This document shows, in pieces, positions 21,253-32,378 of a DNA stretch of 64,000 nt. Source of the stretch: Erpobdella octoculata (Eukaryota; Annelida; Clitellata; Hirudinida; Erpobdellidae); NCBI GenBank assembly GCA_963978895.1, contig OZ022242.1, positions 17,397,977 to 17,461,976 on the forward strand, written 5' to 3'. The position numbers were made by a program, and so were the translations under genes. Every line of letters starts with the position of its first letter. Position 1 is the first letter of the stretch. The notes under the pieces are model-generated. The model was not told the DNA's origin. It saw only the letters and a list, made by a program, of their open reading frames with translations, and searched no databases.

Positions 21253-21710
21253 ACATTCTCCCGTCCTGTCTGCCGTTGCACTGTTTTTTTATACGTAAAA
21301 CTACATTTTTTTCAATTATTGTTTTTTCTGCTGCTTTAAAAATTTCCGCAAACATTTCTTTGCAGTTTTCTCTTTTTTGTTCTAAATGTAAACGTAGAGG
21401 AATATATGCTTGCTAGCGATTCGTAACGTTAAAGTCGAAGTTATTTATAACACAATATTTCTCGAATTTATTTTAACTTTAATATTCTTCGTTGAATATA
21501 ATCTTTTACTTGACTCAAAACTGAATTATCTCACTTTGTAGAATTTCGCACGGTTCTAACAAATCTTTTGATAATTCCAATTTCTCTTCCAAAACCATTT
21601 TTTTTTGTTATTATAGTTTATAGTCTTTTACACCATGTGTTTTAAGACGCGAAAACAAAATCAAAATGAAAAAAAAATACTTATTTACACTAAATAATTT
21701 TTCTCTAGAT
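21253..21710 (-). other. 3' flank of the LINE, no gene seen
   Basis: AT-rich; probably includes the LINE 3' untranslated region, but no clear poly-A tail or target duplication was located. Confidence 0.45.
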
Positions 21711-24700
21711 TTACAGTTCTTTAGGATTATTTTGTATCCATTTATAGATGATGTCGTGGCATATTTCCGAGTTCAGTATGGTTTGGAGTGTAGTTGGTTT
21801 TAGGATCCTTTTACAAAAGTTCCCAAGTTCCATTCCTAGTTGTGTCATTTCTTTGCAGTGCAGCAACCAGTGCTCGATTGTTTCTTCTGTTCCGCAGGTT
21901 TCGCACAAACCTGTCTCATGAAGATTCATTCTCTTCAAATTTTGTTTCAGCCGACACTATCCAAGTCGGAGTCGGGAAATGATGACTTCCTTTTTTCTGT
22001 TTGTTGTCTTGAATTTAATTTTATTTGAGACTTTTTTTTCGAGAGACCAGTAGTGTCGACTTTCTTGAGCAGAGTCCCATCTGGTCTGCCATTCGTTCAA
22101 AAGCTCTCTGCGTATTGTTCTTTTTATGTCAAATATCTCTGGCATAATCTCAATCTCTATTTCGGGATGTTTGGTGGCTTTTTTGGCAAGGCAGTCTGCC
22201 ATTTCATTTCCACGTATGCCCACGTGGCTAGGTACCCAAATCAGGGTAATTGTTTTTCCTTCTTTTGAGAGGTTGGATGCTAGTGTTAGGACTGATTCCA
22301 CAAGAGCAGATTTTTGAGCATTTGCGGAATTTTTCAATGATATCATAGAGCTATATGAATCCGTAAATAGGGCTATTTTATGTGGACCGTCTGGTTGTGC
22401 CATCCACTCCAAGCCGCATTTTATAGCTGTTAGCTCAGCCGTATAAATACTAACGTCGTTCGTGACTCTCTTAGCTATTTTCATGTCTTTTTCCGGGATA
22501 TAAATTCCCACAGCTGCTACATTGTCTATCTTAGATGCATCTGTGTACATATGTGTCGAATCTGTATATGTAGCAATCAGTTCCTTAGCTCTTTGGACAA
22601 TTGACGGATCATCCTTCTTTAACCCCACCAGCCCTTCGTTAAAAAGAGGTGGAATAAGTTTCCATGGTGGAGTTAGAGAAGGAGTTAAGGGGACTGGATT
22701 GAATTTGTCAACTATTTTGTTCAATGCCGCTGTTCTTTTGGCTGCTGGATGTTCAGCTTCTTTCACTTTTCTGTGAAAGAACCATCGCCATTTAACCCCT
22801 TCTTGTCCTCTGGGGGGTACAAAGACGTCTTTTGTCGGATGGTTTGGAATGATCTTGGTTTTAGTAGCAAGGTTTGTAATTAACATTTTTCGTCGTATAT
22901 CGAGTGGAGGATCTCCGCATTCTATTTGTAGAGCGGCCAAACTGGTTCCAACCATTGCCCCGCAAGCTGTTTTTAAGGCACTATATTGGATAAAATTGGA
23001 TTTTCTCTAGTCTTTGTTTTTGAGATTCTGATGCACTGTCAAATGCTTCGCAGCCAAACTCCATCACTGACCGTATGGCGCATCGGTAGAAAAGCATCAG
23101 TGTTTCTTTGCCGCATCCCCAGCTTTGTCCTGTTAGGCATCGCATGATATTTAATCTTTTTTTGCAACGATCAACGATCTTATCAATGTGTTTTTCGAGG
23201 TTAATTTTGAGTCAAATATTATACCGAGAAATGTAGCTTCGCTCTTCCAGCTGATTTTTTTGTCATCCATACAAATAGGTAGGGAATTTGTTCGGAATTC
23301 ATTGTATTTTGTAAAACAGACTGCTACCGATTTCTCGGTTGACAGTTTGAATCCCCAATTGAGGAAGAATGTTTGGATTTCGTTTAATCGAGTCTGTAAG
23401 CAGTTTCGCATAGTATGTGGGTCTTTTCCTGAAATCCATATTGCTACATCGTCCGCAAATATAGATGTCCGAATTCCATGGATTTCTTGACAAGGGATGT
23501 TGCTCATCATAACAATGAACAAAAGGGGGCTCAGGACAGAACCCTGCGGTGTACCATTTTCCAACAATACCGGGTCTGACAACGTGGATCCCACACGAAC
23601 CATTGCCTCTCGATTGTTCAAGAAGCTATGGGTCCATTTTTAAATCTTTCCTCTGACACCAAGCTTTTCAAGCTTTAACAAAAGCCCCTCTCGCCACATT
23701 AGATCGAAGGCTTTTTCTAAGTCCAGAAAGACCGCCAGTGTCCCACCCTTATTCCACATCGAGCGTTTAATATCGTTTTGTAGTCTAAGGATGTGATCTG
23801 TGCATCCTCTTCCTTTTCTAAAGCCTGATTGTTCACGATTTAAGAGATTATTTTGCTCCAGGTAGAACCTTAACCGATTTGCAATAATTCTTTCAGTAAT
23901 CTTGCACAATGAAGATGTTAGGGAAATGGGTCGATATGAGTTGGTGTCTGCAGAATTTTTTCCCGGTTTTAGTAGCGGAACAATTATGGATTGCTTCCAT
24001 AGTTTTGCTACCTCTCCTTTGGACCAAGATAAGTTTATAAGATCCAAGAGCTTATTGAGACCTATCTCGTCAATTTGTCTTAGCATCTCATAGCAGAGAT
24101 TGTCTGGACCTGGAGATTTGCCGTTTGCACTCTGCATCAGAGCTTCCGTAAATTCTTTTAAGGAAATTTCTGTGTTTAAATCATGTGGGTCGTTTTCGCA
24201 AGAAATGCCAGATCTGATGGTAAAGGTAATTTCTCTTTTCAGAGCCTCTTTCCTTTGAATAAATCTTAGGTCAAGATTTTTGTCTGATGAGTTTTTTGCG
24301 ATGGCAGTTGCTAACGCATTCGCTTTGTCTTTGTCAGAATAAGCGGTTTCATTTTCACTCAGTTTCAGCGCTGGAACGTTAAAACCTGCATGTGTGTGGA
24401 CCATATTTTTCACCGCTTTCCACATGGTAGTCTGACTAGAGTGTGAGTTAAGAGAGCTACAGAATGTTCGCCAATGGTTCTCTTTTGCTGTCCTCACTAT
24501 CTTCTGTGCGATTTGTTTGAGTTCTCGATACCGTTCAAAGCCAGTCGTAGTATACTCTTTCCGAAGTGAGTATAAGACTTTGTTTCTTGCTTTGATTGCG
24601 CTTTCACATTCATCATTCCACCATGGTACTGGCCTAAGTCCTGATCGTCTTCCATTTTTGGTTGGTATTGATGCTATGGCTGCTTTGTTCAGACCTTGCG

Positions 24701-25550
24701 TTAACAGGTTTGTTGCTTCGTCAACATTTGTGAAAGTTTGGAGTTCATTGAACATTCCTGTTGAAAGCCGTTGGTATTTGTACCAATCGGCTTTCTCCAG
24801 GTTCCATACCTTTCTGTTGTTTACCTCGTAATTGACCTTTTTATTTAGTGTGATCAAAACCGGGTAGTGGTCACTGCCCAGATTTTCATCTAACACCTTA
24901 CACAAGGCTTTTTAATATAAAGAAGGAGAGCACATTGCTAAATCTATAGGAGTTGTCCTTCCGCTGGGAGTCAGGTGGGTACCTGATCCGGAAAAAAGGG
25001 CAACAAGGCCATACTGATCTAACAATTTCTCAATTAATTTTCCTCTGTTATCTGAAGTTTCAGCACCGAAAACAACAGAGTATGCATTGAAGTCACCTAA
25101 TACAATTGAGTTGGTATAACTGAATGACTTTTCCAGTGTAGTTAGCAGTGTTTGATGAATGGCATTTGGTGGAACGTATGCATTGATAATGGTGATGTTT
25201 GATCCTTTTTCAGAAGAAATGGTCACAAGTAGTGACTCATATTCGTTTTGTTCTATGGTTTGCGAGGTGTATGAGATGCCTTCTCGGAGGAGTGTTTCGA
25301 CCCCTCCTCCTTGATGGCGACCTCTATCCAGCCTGACAATATTATATCCTGAAATACTGAAGTTATTGCCCTCTTTCAGCCATGTTTCCTGCAGGGCAAT
25401 GATGTCGGGAACCTTCTCCATTTTTCCGATAAAAATATTTAGTTCGTTGACTCTTGCACGAATACTTTGACAGTTCCACTGTAAAATGGTAATGTTGTTG
25501 TCCATGTTTGGTTTTTTGAACTGGTTTATACCGTTTTCTAGAGGATTCAA
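21711..25550 (-). pseudogene. I-superfamily LINE ORF2: endonuclease, reverse transcriptase, RNase H (broken)
   Basis: In order on the minus strand: an APE-type endonuclease (ILQWNCQSIRARVNEL, QETWL, LGDFNAYSVVFG, SDHYPVL); a reverse transcriptase (YRPISLTSSLCKITERII, FRKGRGC, FLDLEKAFD, NGTPQGSVLSPLLF, FADD); a ribonuclease H (YTDASKID, YTAELTAIKCGLEW, LFTDSYSS, WVPSHVGIRGNEMAD); and a terminal CCHC knuckle (CETCGTEETIEHWLLHC). RNase H after RT with an upstream gag-like ORF1 places it in the I superfamily. In-frame stops occur near 24913, 23641 and 21958 and frameshifts near 23205 and 22985, so it cannot encode active protein. It starts a few bases after ORF1 ends. Confidence 0.93.
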
Positions 25551-25553
25551 ATT

Positions 25554-26888
25554 TTAAGATTCGGAAACCTCCATATCTCCAGGGTACGCCTGAAAGCCAT
25601 TGTATTTAAGGATGTTATTGAACATTTTTATAATGACTTTCATTACAGCTTCCAAGGGCATTTGTGGTATGTCTTTTGTTATTTCCTGAATCTCCTCGAC
25701 AAGCCCCTGTATCGTTGGCATGCTCATTGGTTCATCACGTTTTTCTGTCTTTTTTTCATCTTTTGATGCTTTCTTTTCTTCTTCCATGTTTTCAGCAATA
25801 GCTTGCTTTTCCTTATTATGAGTTTGTGTGACAGGCGTTTTCTTTTCAGAACCGCTCTTTTTTGGCGTGTCTTTGGACATCTGTTTTGGCTTTTTCTGTG
25901 CTGTATTTTTTTTGGTAATAGGTTTTTTTGACACAACCTTTTTCAAGGCAGCAGCATAGGAAATACCTTCTTTCGCAACAGCTGAATTGACTTTCATGGA
26001 GAAAACATATTTTGGACAGGTCTTACTTCCTGTGCAATGTCCATTCTTTCCACAGCTTGCGCAAACACGAGGGCGTTCTTTTTTGTCTTTTTCCTTCTCA
26101 GGACATGATTTGAAACCATGATCTTTGGTGCAAAGTGGACATTTAATTGCATTTCTGCAATCCTTTGCTTTGTGACCAGAACCGTTGCATTTGAAACAAC
26201 GAAGTGGTTCTTGTACATAGGGGCGTGTACGAAAAACTAAGTAGGCAAATCTAACTCTTTCCGGTGCTTCGCCTTTGGGGTATGTAAGAATTACAGCCGT
26301 TGTTGTGTTCACTACTCCTTTTATCTTTTTTGTAATTCGATACGCAGTTGTACTCCCGGTCGATGCCTTGATGTCTTCGGTTGTCAGTTCCAGGGGAACC
26401 CCTGTAATGACAACCTTTGAAACAGGTTCGGGTCTTGTCTTGAATACCTTAACTGGGTAGTTTTCTACTTTGGACAAAGAGAAAACATTCTCTTTTTCTT
26501 TTGCCGAAAGGACAAGCACACTTAACCTTGACCCTCGGGCTTTTATTTCTACTTTTCGAACAAATAAAGTGTCAAAGAATTTTTGCACTTTAAATGGGTC
26601 GACAAGTTTTTTGGCCTCAATAATTTGAATCTGAATCATGGCTGCTTCAGACGTTTGTGGAACTTCTGTACGTGGAGATTGTTCAGCATTTCCATGAAAG
26701 CGTTTATTTGCTGGTTCACTTTGCTGCTCCATGATTTCTCCGCTTCGAACTCTTTTTTTCTTTTTTCCCACTGTCTCCCAAACTTTTCCATCATGTTTTT
26801 GGTTTTCCAACACGACAGTATTCGTTCTTTCCTCCATCGGTTCTTCGCTCTTTGAGATGGAAGCCACTTTCTGCATAGAAATTGCCAT
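25554..26888 (-). CDS. I-superfamily LINE ORF1 (gag-like nucleic-acid-binding protein), intact
   Basis: A 444-residue open frame starting with a genuine ATG at 26886-26888 (MAISMQKVASISKSEEP). It has a basic N-terminus (GKKKKRVRSGE) and a central RRM/PRE-C2HC-like region (VQKFFDTLFVRKVEIKARGS...VVITGVPLELTTEDI). Three zinc knuckles follow: CFKCNGSGHKAKDC, CPLCTKDHGFKSC and CASCGKNGHCTGSKTC. After them comes a Lys/Thr-rich tail and an amphipathic C-terminal segment. It would coat LINE RNA in the ribonucleoprotein. ORF1 is uninterrupted while ORF2 has several lesions; this could be chance in a fairly young copy. It is followed within a few bases by ORF2. Confidence 0.9.
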   Translation of the reverse strand: MAISMQKVASISKSEEPMEERTNTVVLENQKHDGKVWETVGKKKKRVRSGEIMEQQSEPANKRFHGNAEQSPRTEVPQTSEAAMIQIQIIEAKKLVDPFKVQKFFDTLFVRKVEIKARGSRLSVLVLSAKEKENVFSLSKVENYPVKVFKTRPEPVSKVVITGVPLELTTEDIKASTGSTTAYRITKKIKGVVNTTTAVILTYPKGEAPERVRFAYLVFRTRPYVQEPLRCFKCNGSGHKAKDCRNAIKCPLCTKDHGFKSCPEKEKDKKERPRVCASCGKNGHCTGSKTCPKYVFSMKVNSAVAKEGISYAAALKKVVSKKPITKKNTAQKKPKQMSKDTPKKSGSEKKTPVTQTHNKEKQAIAENMEEEKKASKDEKKTEKRDEPMSMPTIQGLVEEIQEITKDIPQMPLEAVMKVIIKMFNNILKYNGFQAYPGDMEVSES

Positions 26889-27000
26889 TTTAAATTTCTC
26901 TTGCTTATCTGTACTTGAATATATCTAAAAATGTATCGTATCAGGTGACCTTTTTTGATATCTCTCGATTGCCTCTTTTTGTAACCTCAAATCATCTTCC
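26889..27000 (-). promoter_or_regulatory. Probable LINE 5' untranslated region
   Basis: Sequence between ORF1 and the TA-rich array at 27040. I-type elements carry an internal promoter here by family knowledge; no motif is identified in this copy and the 5' end is not mapped. Confidence 0.35.
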
Positions 27001-27049
27001 AAAACCATCTCAATTCTTTAATGAAGACCCCTTATAAGAAAAAGACCAA

Positions 27050-27093
27050 TAACAATTATATATATATATACATATATACATACATATATATAC

Positions 27094-27124
<31 letters not shown>

Positions 27125-27240
27125 CTCATACATTCCATACATATATATATATTCAGACAAATAACAATTATATATATATACACATATATATACATATATA
27201 TATATATACATATACATATACATATACATATACCCATTCA

Positions 27241-27275
<35 letters not shown>

Positions 27276-27280
27276 GACAA
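27050..27280. repeat. TATA/CATA-rich compound microsatellite
   Basis: Two duplicated blocks of AATAACAATTATATATATA followed by (CATATA)n, then a pure TA run at about 27243-27272. Confidence 0.93.
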
Positions 27281-27950
27281 AAAAATACGCACACACAATG
27301 TCACAAGAGCACAAATATACATATATACATATCAATGACTATTGTTTAAACATATCCAATCATTATAAAATGCACACATAATAATAAAATAAACAAATAT
27401 CACGAAAATACGTAAGATGAACTATCTTCATCTTACACTAAAACATTCAACAGATCTTTAATGCAATTTTTTGCATTAAGTAAATCTAATTTTATTTTGA
27501 AACAATTCACTGAGGGCCTTTGTAAGTGACAATACTGCACAACACAACCTAAAGACACAATTGTCTTACCAAGTGGTGAGCGGAGAATTTATGCTGTGCT
27601 AAACGTTAAAGTTATTATTTTTATAATTTATATATTTTTAATAAAATGTATTTGCAATGAAAAACATCTTTTGCCGCTGAAACCTAAAATCGCCCCCTAC
27701 TAGATGACTTTGATCCGCCACTCCGTCAAGACAAGAAAATAAAGTTGACAAATAATGGTTATATAATGGGTGAAATTTGAGATATTGCCCCGCACTAGCT
27801 CTTAAGAGGACATTTTTTTCAGACTCAACAATGGCCCGGCAGTTGGCTTACCAGTGCGACCACCTATGTTTAATCCCAAGTGGGGGACCCAGGGCGAAAT
27901 CCCCGCCAGCCCCCTCTTGACGGCCATGAGTACTTTTATAGCGTAAGCAC
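27281..27950. other. Intergenic AT-rich DNA, no gene seen
   Basis: No long open frame, RNA gene or terminal repeat was recognised; the G/C-richer bit at 27700-27930 is probably an old repeat. Confidence 0.5.
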
Positions 27951-27954
27951 TCAC

Positions 27955-28110
27955 TGAGAAAGGTTCTTAAAAAATTTTGCTTTTAAAAACGCATATCTCA
28001 AAAACCAAAAATGAGAAGGTTTTGAAATTTGGTCTTCTTAGATTTTTCTTAAAAAATAAAAAATACATATTTCACCATTATGGAAAATTTGGTTTCCGGG
28101 ACCTCGAATG
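27955..28110 (-). repeat. Isolated copy of the 45-kb repeat 3' region
   Basis: On the minus strand it reads GAGGTCCCGGAAACCAAATTTTCC... then TCATTTTTGGTTTTTGAGATATG, matching 44925-45070 and 48765-48890. Confidence 0.65.
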
Positions 28111-28339
28111 TGTACCAAGTGCAATGGTATACTGATTCCTAAGATGAGACATCTAATAGTTTTCCAAGATGAGACGCGGCAAAAAGATTAGACAAAGATA
28201 ATTTCAATAAATATAAACAGTTGCAACCATTGGAGAATAATGGAACGTTATTAGGCTTTACTTGCATTTCTGTTATTAGACATTAAATTATTTATAGAAT
28301 TATGTACAATTGCAGGATGCCATTTTACAAACTGAACTC

Positions 28340-28620
28340 ACAGCGAGAATCATGACAGGAAGCAGATATGAAGTATTTAAACCGTATTTAAAGCACTTTC
28401 TCGACAATCTTTAGCCAACCGTTGCTAAATCAGTTCTTTTGATTTCAGTTGGCCATGCATCGCACAATACAGTATTGATGTTTGTAGCGGGCCGTTCACG
28501 AAGAAAAAGTCTAAAAACAGTGGATTTGCTGCTAGTGTATTTTGTCTTTTATACAACTAACGCACTTGCAGAGCACGTGTACGCCAGTAGAAAAGTCAAA
28601 AACTTACATTTGTGAAAACT
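28340..28620 (+). pseudogene. Pogo/Tigger-like DDE transposase fragment
   Basis: One frame reads FKHFLDNL, stop, PTVAKSVLLISVGHASHNTV, resembling the WFKHFL...KPT..PVLLILDGHSSHN block around the second catalytic Asp of pogo/Tigger transposases. The expected Asp is replaced (ISVGHASHN rather than LDGHSSHN), a stop interrupts it, and the rest is absent. Confidence 0.5.
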
Positions 28621-28811
28621 GCTTAAGTGACGACGATTGATGGAGCCTTATTTTGCTTGGTTAACAAGCGAAAGCAAACGATTTTTTAATTACTGGTGGC
28701 TAGAGTAACGCAATTCTAATTAATTTGTTTATTATAGTTTTGTTAATTTGTTTGAATGATTATATCTTGTGGAATTTTTTTTAATTACCATAAAAGTGAA
28801 GATTTCAACGT

Positions 28812-29020
28812 TGTCTCATCTTAGGCAGTGTTGCCTAAGATGAGACATTTTGGGACCTCTACTAAAAATGCTACTGTGAGCTTTCTGCTTGAGATGTACA
28901 AATTTTAATTGTTAGATAATACGGCTAACATACCAAACTACAAAGTTGAATTAAAAAATTGCCTAATAAACAGAAATAAGCCCACCAATTAAAAAAGTCT
29001 GAAAATCGTCTCATCTTAGG
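28812..29020. mobile_element. Short inverted-terminal element (MITE), TTGCCTAAGATGAGAC ends
   Basis: Left end GTTGCCTAAGATGAGACATTTT at about 28833 and right end CGTCTCATCTTAGGCAACT at about 29000-29020 are inverted repeats. A further inverted copy abuts the left end (TCTCATCTTAGGCAGTGTTGCCTAAGATGAGA), and CCTAAGATGAGACAT also occurs at 28138, so several related ends are nested around the pogo-like fragment. Confidence 0.6.
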
Positions 29021-29039
29021 CAACTCTCCCCTACAATGA

Positions 29040-29220
29040 CAGCAGCAGTGTTGGAAAAAGTACTGTGTCAGTACTTAAGTAAAAGTACAATTAACGCCTC
29101 AAAAAGTTATTTAAGTAAAAGTAAAAGTATTTGCTAAAAATGTACTTATGTAAAAGTAAAAGGTAACCGCACTTTAAAGTTACTTTTAAAATAAAAAGTA
29201 AGAGTACTGAAGCCAATTGT
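29040..29220 (+). mobile_element. AAAAGTACT-type DNA transposon end fragment
   Basis: Dense AAGTACTT/AAAAGTAAAAGTA motifs resemble the subterminal regions of hAT elements; no matching second end was found. Confidence 0.4.
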
Positions 29221-29490
29221 CTAACTCTATTTTATCGTAATCCCGTCGTCTTTCAAACGCTACTGTCCTAATTAATCTATCAACTGATAAAACAAAATGG
29301 TAACACGCAAACTACCAGATTCAGAATGCTGTCGTTGATCGCTGCCTGTGCCACAAAATTGGCATTAAGGTATGACTGAAACTGTCGTTTGGTGAATTTT
29401 TCGTTGTTCTGGCTCACCATTTTGGGAACTGCCATTATTGTCTGTCTTTCGTTTACGTGCATTTTTCGCCAAGTTTTCGTATTTGGATAA

Positions 29491-29563
29491 TGCGCTGGAT
29501 GCACGCGTATCACGTGTTTCCGTCGAACTTGAAGAAACGCGTGATACGCGTACATCCAGTGCA
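29491..29563. repeat. 30-bp-arm palindrome with CpG-rich stem
   Basis: Arms 29491-29520 and 29534-29563 (TGCGCTGGATGCACGCGTAT... and its reverse) pair at 27 of 30 positions around a 13-nt loop; the three mismatches are all transitions. Confidence 0.85.
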
Positions 29564-29799
29564 TGTATCCGCGCAACCAAACCCGCAACTGTACGACACA
29601 GTCAGTTTTCGACTTTTAACGCTTTTCAAACTTCTAAACACAGGATTATTGTCAATGCAGTCCGACTTTCTTAAGTTTTAGCTCCATTTGTGCGAGCCAC
29701 CACTGAAACACAAAATACATGGCCAAACCGCTCTAAGCCTCAGCCTCGTTGGCATTTGTAGAGCATTTTCAAACTTTACCAAAAAACAGTCGTTTCAAT

Positions 29800-29935
29800 A
29801 CCGAATCGGAAGATCACATAGGATCCAGCGAGACTGGAAGAGACTGCGTCAAACAGTCAAAAGAATTGACCATTTGTGAATTGCGGTCAAGGCCACGAGT
29901 GAAGATGAAAGTATTTTATGTTCATGGCCTTGCCG
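29800..29935 (+). mobile_element. Fragment of the SAP-type LTR element (inverted relative to 45.5 kb)
   Basis: Translation gives RDWKRLRQTVKRIDHL and CELRSRPRVKMKVFYV, matching the C-terminal KKLCQTVKRLDHVVCELRSK...KVFWCSW block encoded at 45560-45660 on the minus strand. The two blocks lie in different frames, so it is a decayed second copy. Confidence 0.7.
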
Positions 29936-30339
29936 GATGTTTCAAGAGTACGTTTATGTGCACATTTTGAAGTCAAAAGCGTTGTAATAGTTGAGTCGTT
30001 AATTCATGTATAAAAAAATAATAAAACTTAGTTACTTAAAAAAATTAAAAGACTAAACTATGAGTATTGCCTTTACACAAACAAGTGACTCAAAGTTCTA
30101 ATACAAATTGGCTTTGGACAGAAAATTTAGCATCTCTTGGTCTTTTAAATAAACAAGAACAGCAACATGCTTTAAATCTATCACTGTTTTATTTATCGAT
30201 TACTTGCATATCGACTTGACGAAATAATGAAGATATTTTAAAGTAAACAAGTAAAGGAAAAACGAGTTTTTAACACAAACTTTGATTTCAAATACACTTG
30301 ATGTGTGTATGTATACAAAAGATGTTCAAATTACGTTGT

Positions 30340-30505
30340 TTTTTTTAATGAATCATGTATTGCCATCCAATATAAAGATATGCTGAAAGTTTCAGCTTCC
30401 TAGCTAGTAAAAAAGCTGGTTACATTTTACTTGTAAGATTTGCTTACAGAGAAAGCCACACACACACAAACAGAGATTGTAACCTAAATAAAAAATAAAA
30501 GTTGT
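30340..30505 (+). repeat. Dispersed repeat, well-preserved copy
   Basis: ATCATGTATTGCCATCCAATATAAA...GAAAGTTTCAGCTTCCTAGC...ACAGAGAAAGCCACACACAC...GAGATTGTAACCTAAATAAAA; highly similar to 60945-61110. Absence of a tRNA-like head and presence of a (CA)n tail leave SINE versus LINE-3'-end origin open. Confidence 0.75.
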
Positions 30506-30710
30506 AAAAAAGACAAATATAAAGGCTTTATTTCTTTATCTTTCAATAAACTAAAGAACCATTCCAAAAACCCCTCATACGCTTAGCGATAACGTAACAT
30601 AACACTGATGTTACATAATCGTATTTTGATAGATATAAACATTAAAATATTAATTAGGTTTATCTAAGTTGATAACAAGTTACATCCCTTATGATTGTTT
30701 ATTTTTAATA

Positions 30711-30758
30711 TACGGGCTCTGATGATGACACTCCTGTCGAAACTGACCAGTCAATTCC
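30711..30758 (+). ncRNA. Candidate hammerhead ribozyme with canonical CTGATGA core
   Basis: CTGATGA at 30719-30725 and GAAA at 30739-30742 enclose a perfect stem II, GACA/TGTC with loop CTCC. Stem III ACTG/CAGT (tip A-C) is followed by GTC, the most favourable cleavage triplet. Stem I (GGGCT with AATTCC) is weak. One extra T between CTGATGA and stem II is a defect shared with the 13136-13185 copy. Downstream sequence (ATCAATTTTTAACTTATAAT) is alignable to that copy, so both come from one repeat family. Confidence 0.45.
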
Positions 30759-30909
30759 ATCAATTTTTAACTTATAATAAATTTTTAATAGGAATTCAAA
30801 GAAATTGACTCTTATTAGACGTCTTGAATATATTAAAAAAGCCATTAATGCATATAATTTTAATGAAGTTTGCCTAAGAAAACATATTCTGCCGCACTAT
30901 ACTAAGAAT

Positions 30910-30960
30910 CAGCGCCGGATCCAGAAATTTCGTAAGAGGGGGTCCTGAAACTTTTTTTTA
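30910..30960 (+). mobile_element. hAT-like 5' terminus (CAGCGCCGGATCCAGAAATTT)
   Basis: The CAGCGSCGGATCCAGRAATT start is familiar from hAT-like elements; a matching 3' end with CTAAGAAT duplication was not found, so this is a fragment. Confidence 0.5.
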
Positions 30961-31516
30961 GTTTTTTTGATTTTGATTACTTTCGTTATAAAGCCTATTG
31001 TAAGTTATTTTGAATGTTTTATTTAGTAAAACTAAACAAAATGAATAGAATCGGAAGATCACTTATGCTCCAGGAAATAACTTTTTATTTACTCTCATTT
31101 TTTTCCTTTTTTATCTTTCACTTCTTCTGTATTTTTTTCTCTGGAGCAATATCAACACAAAACAACTCTTTTTTCTATTATGCGGTGGAGTTAGGTCACC
31201 AGACACTTAAAAGTTAAAATTAAGTGAACCATAAAAACTTTTGCAATTCGACAGCTACTAATTGCTTGAAATTTTTTGATGATAATAAGTCACTAAAATA
31301 GAAAAAACATTGACCACAGTCTTCTAAATATATGAAATATTTTAGGATTGAAAATATAAGAAACTTTCGAATCAATATGGTAAAAACGAAGTATTTATTA
31401 TAAATTTTTACTTTTAAAAATTAAATATCGCTTTTTTAAATAAACTAAAAACTGATGGTTCATTTTTCTACAGAAAAGTTGTAATTATTAAAAATAAATT
31501 AAAATTTTAATTGACT

Positions 31517-31743
31517 TAATAATAATAATAATGATGAATTTATATAGCGCCAGATAAGTCAGAGGCGCTTACGAAGGTTCCTTTGGATCGGAAACTTCGA
31601 AGAACACGCTATTTTCATAGACATGAGAAAGCAATGCGAGTGAACTCCTTGCCTAAGGGAGTTACGCTGGTGACGCAGGTGAGGCTTGAACTGCCGACCT
31701 AACGATCAACAGGCGAGCGCTCTACCGCTCTGCCACCAGCGCC
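31517..31743 (-). mobile_element. tRNA-derived SINE, copy 2, with GCGCTATATAAAT tail
   Basis: On the minus strand GGCGCTGGTGGCAGAGCGGT begins a tRNA-like head with A and B box matches, a body shared with 20795-20979, and a 3' end TCTGGCGCTATATAAATTCA followed by (ATT)n. The ending resembles 3' tails of invertebrate SINEs mobilised by LINE machinery. Confidence 0.88.
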
Positions 31744-32370
31744 TCTAAATTCTATATTTATTCTATAACTCATTCAAATTTTGTCCAATCAATTTGAAAA
31801 TGTAATAGAATTGCAAAGTCCGTTTGTAGGTACATCTAAACATATTCTTAATTGTCAGATCATCACAGTAAATTATTGAATCAAACGTATTTTTTCTCCC
31901 AATAAAAGCTAATAACTCGCAACTTCAGGGGGTCCCTGTCAAACATCACAAGCAGGGGGCCCACTTCACCGTCATAGGGACCCACCTATGTATAAAGAAG
32001 GCCCGTTCAAACCTTTGAACCTTTAACTTTACATTTCTTAGGCCAATTTTGGGCTTCATTTCTATTTCTTGGGGGCCCAAAACTACGTCAGGGGACCCAC
32101 TGAAAAGTCAGGTGGCAATGCCCTCTTTACTCCCTGAACTTACAGTTCTCATTATTATTACAAATTATTACTGTTTTGAAAACGGAAAGTATCATTTTCA
32201 ATTTTTTTTGCTTGACCAGCCGGTGGCGGTCTAAATGTTTTTAGTGATATTATATATATAAAAGATAATATAATTAATTAAAAAAACACAGTTTTTAAAA
32301 AGTAGCATACACGAAATAAAAACATAGAAATTGTAACGCCAGAAGAAGTTAATCAAAAAGATTCATCTTG
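31744..32370. other. Intergenic, repeat scraps only
   Basis: Contains AATTTTGTCCAATCAATTTG (shared with 8040) and a GGGGGCCCAC-rich degraded transposon end at about 31925-32115; no gene is seen. Confidence 0.5.
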
Positions 32371-32378
32371 GGAGATAA

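Noticed and set aside
22053..24831. Plus-strand frames opposite LINE ORF2
   Set aside because: Antisense shadows of recognisable reverse transcriptase and RNase H sequence.
27010..27241. IYIY/MYMY-type frames
   Set aside because: TATA/CATA microsatellite translation.
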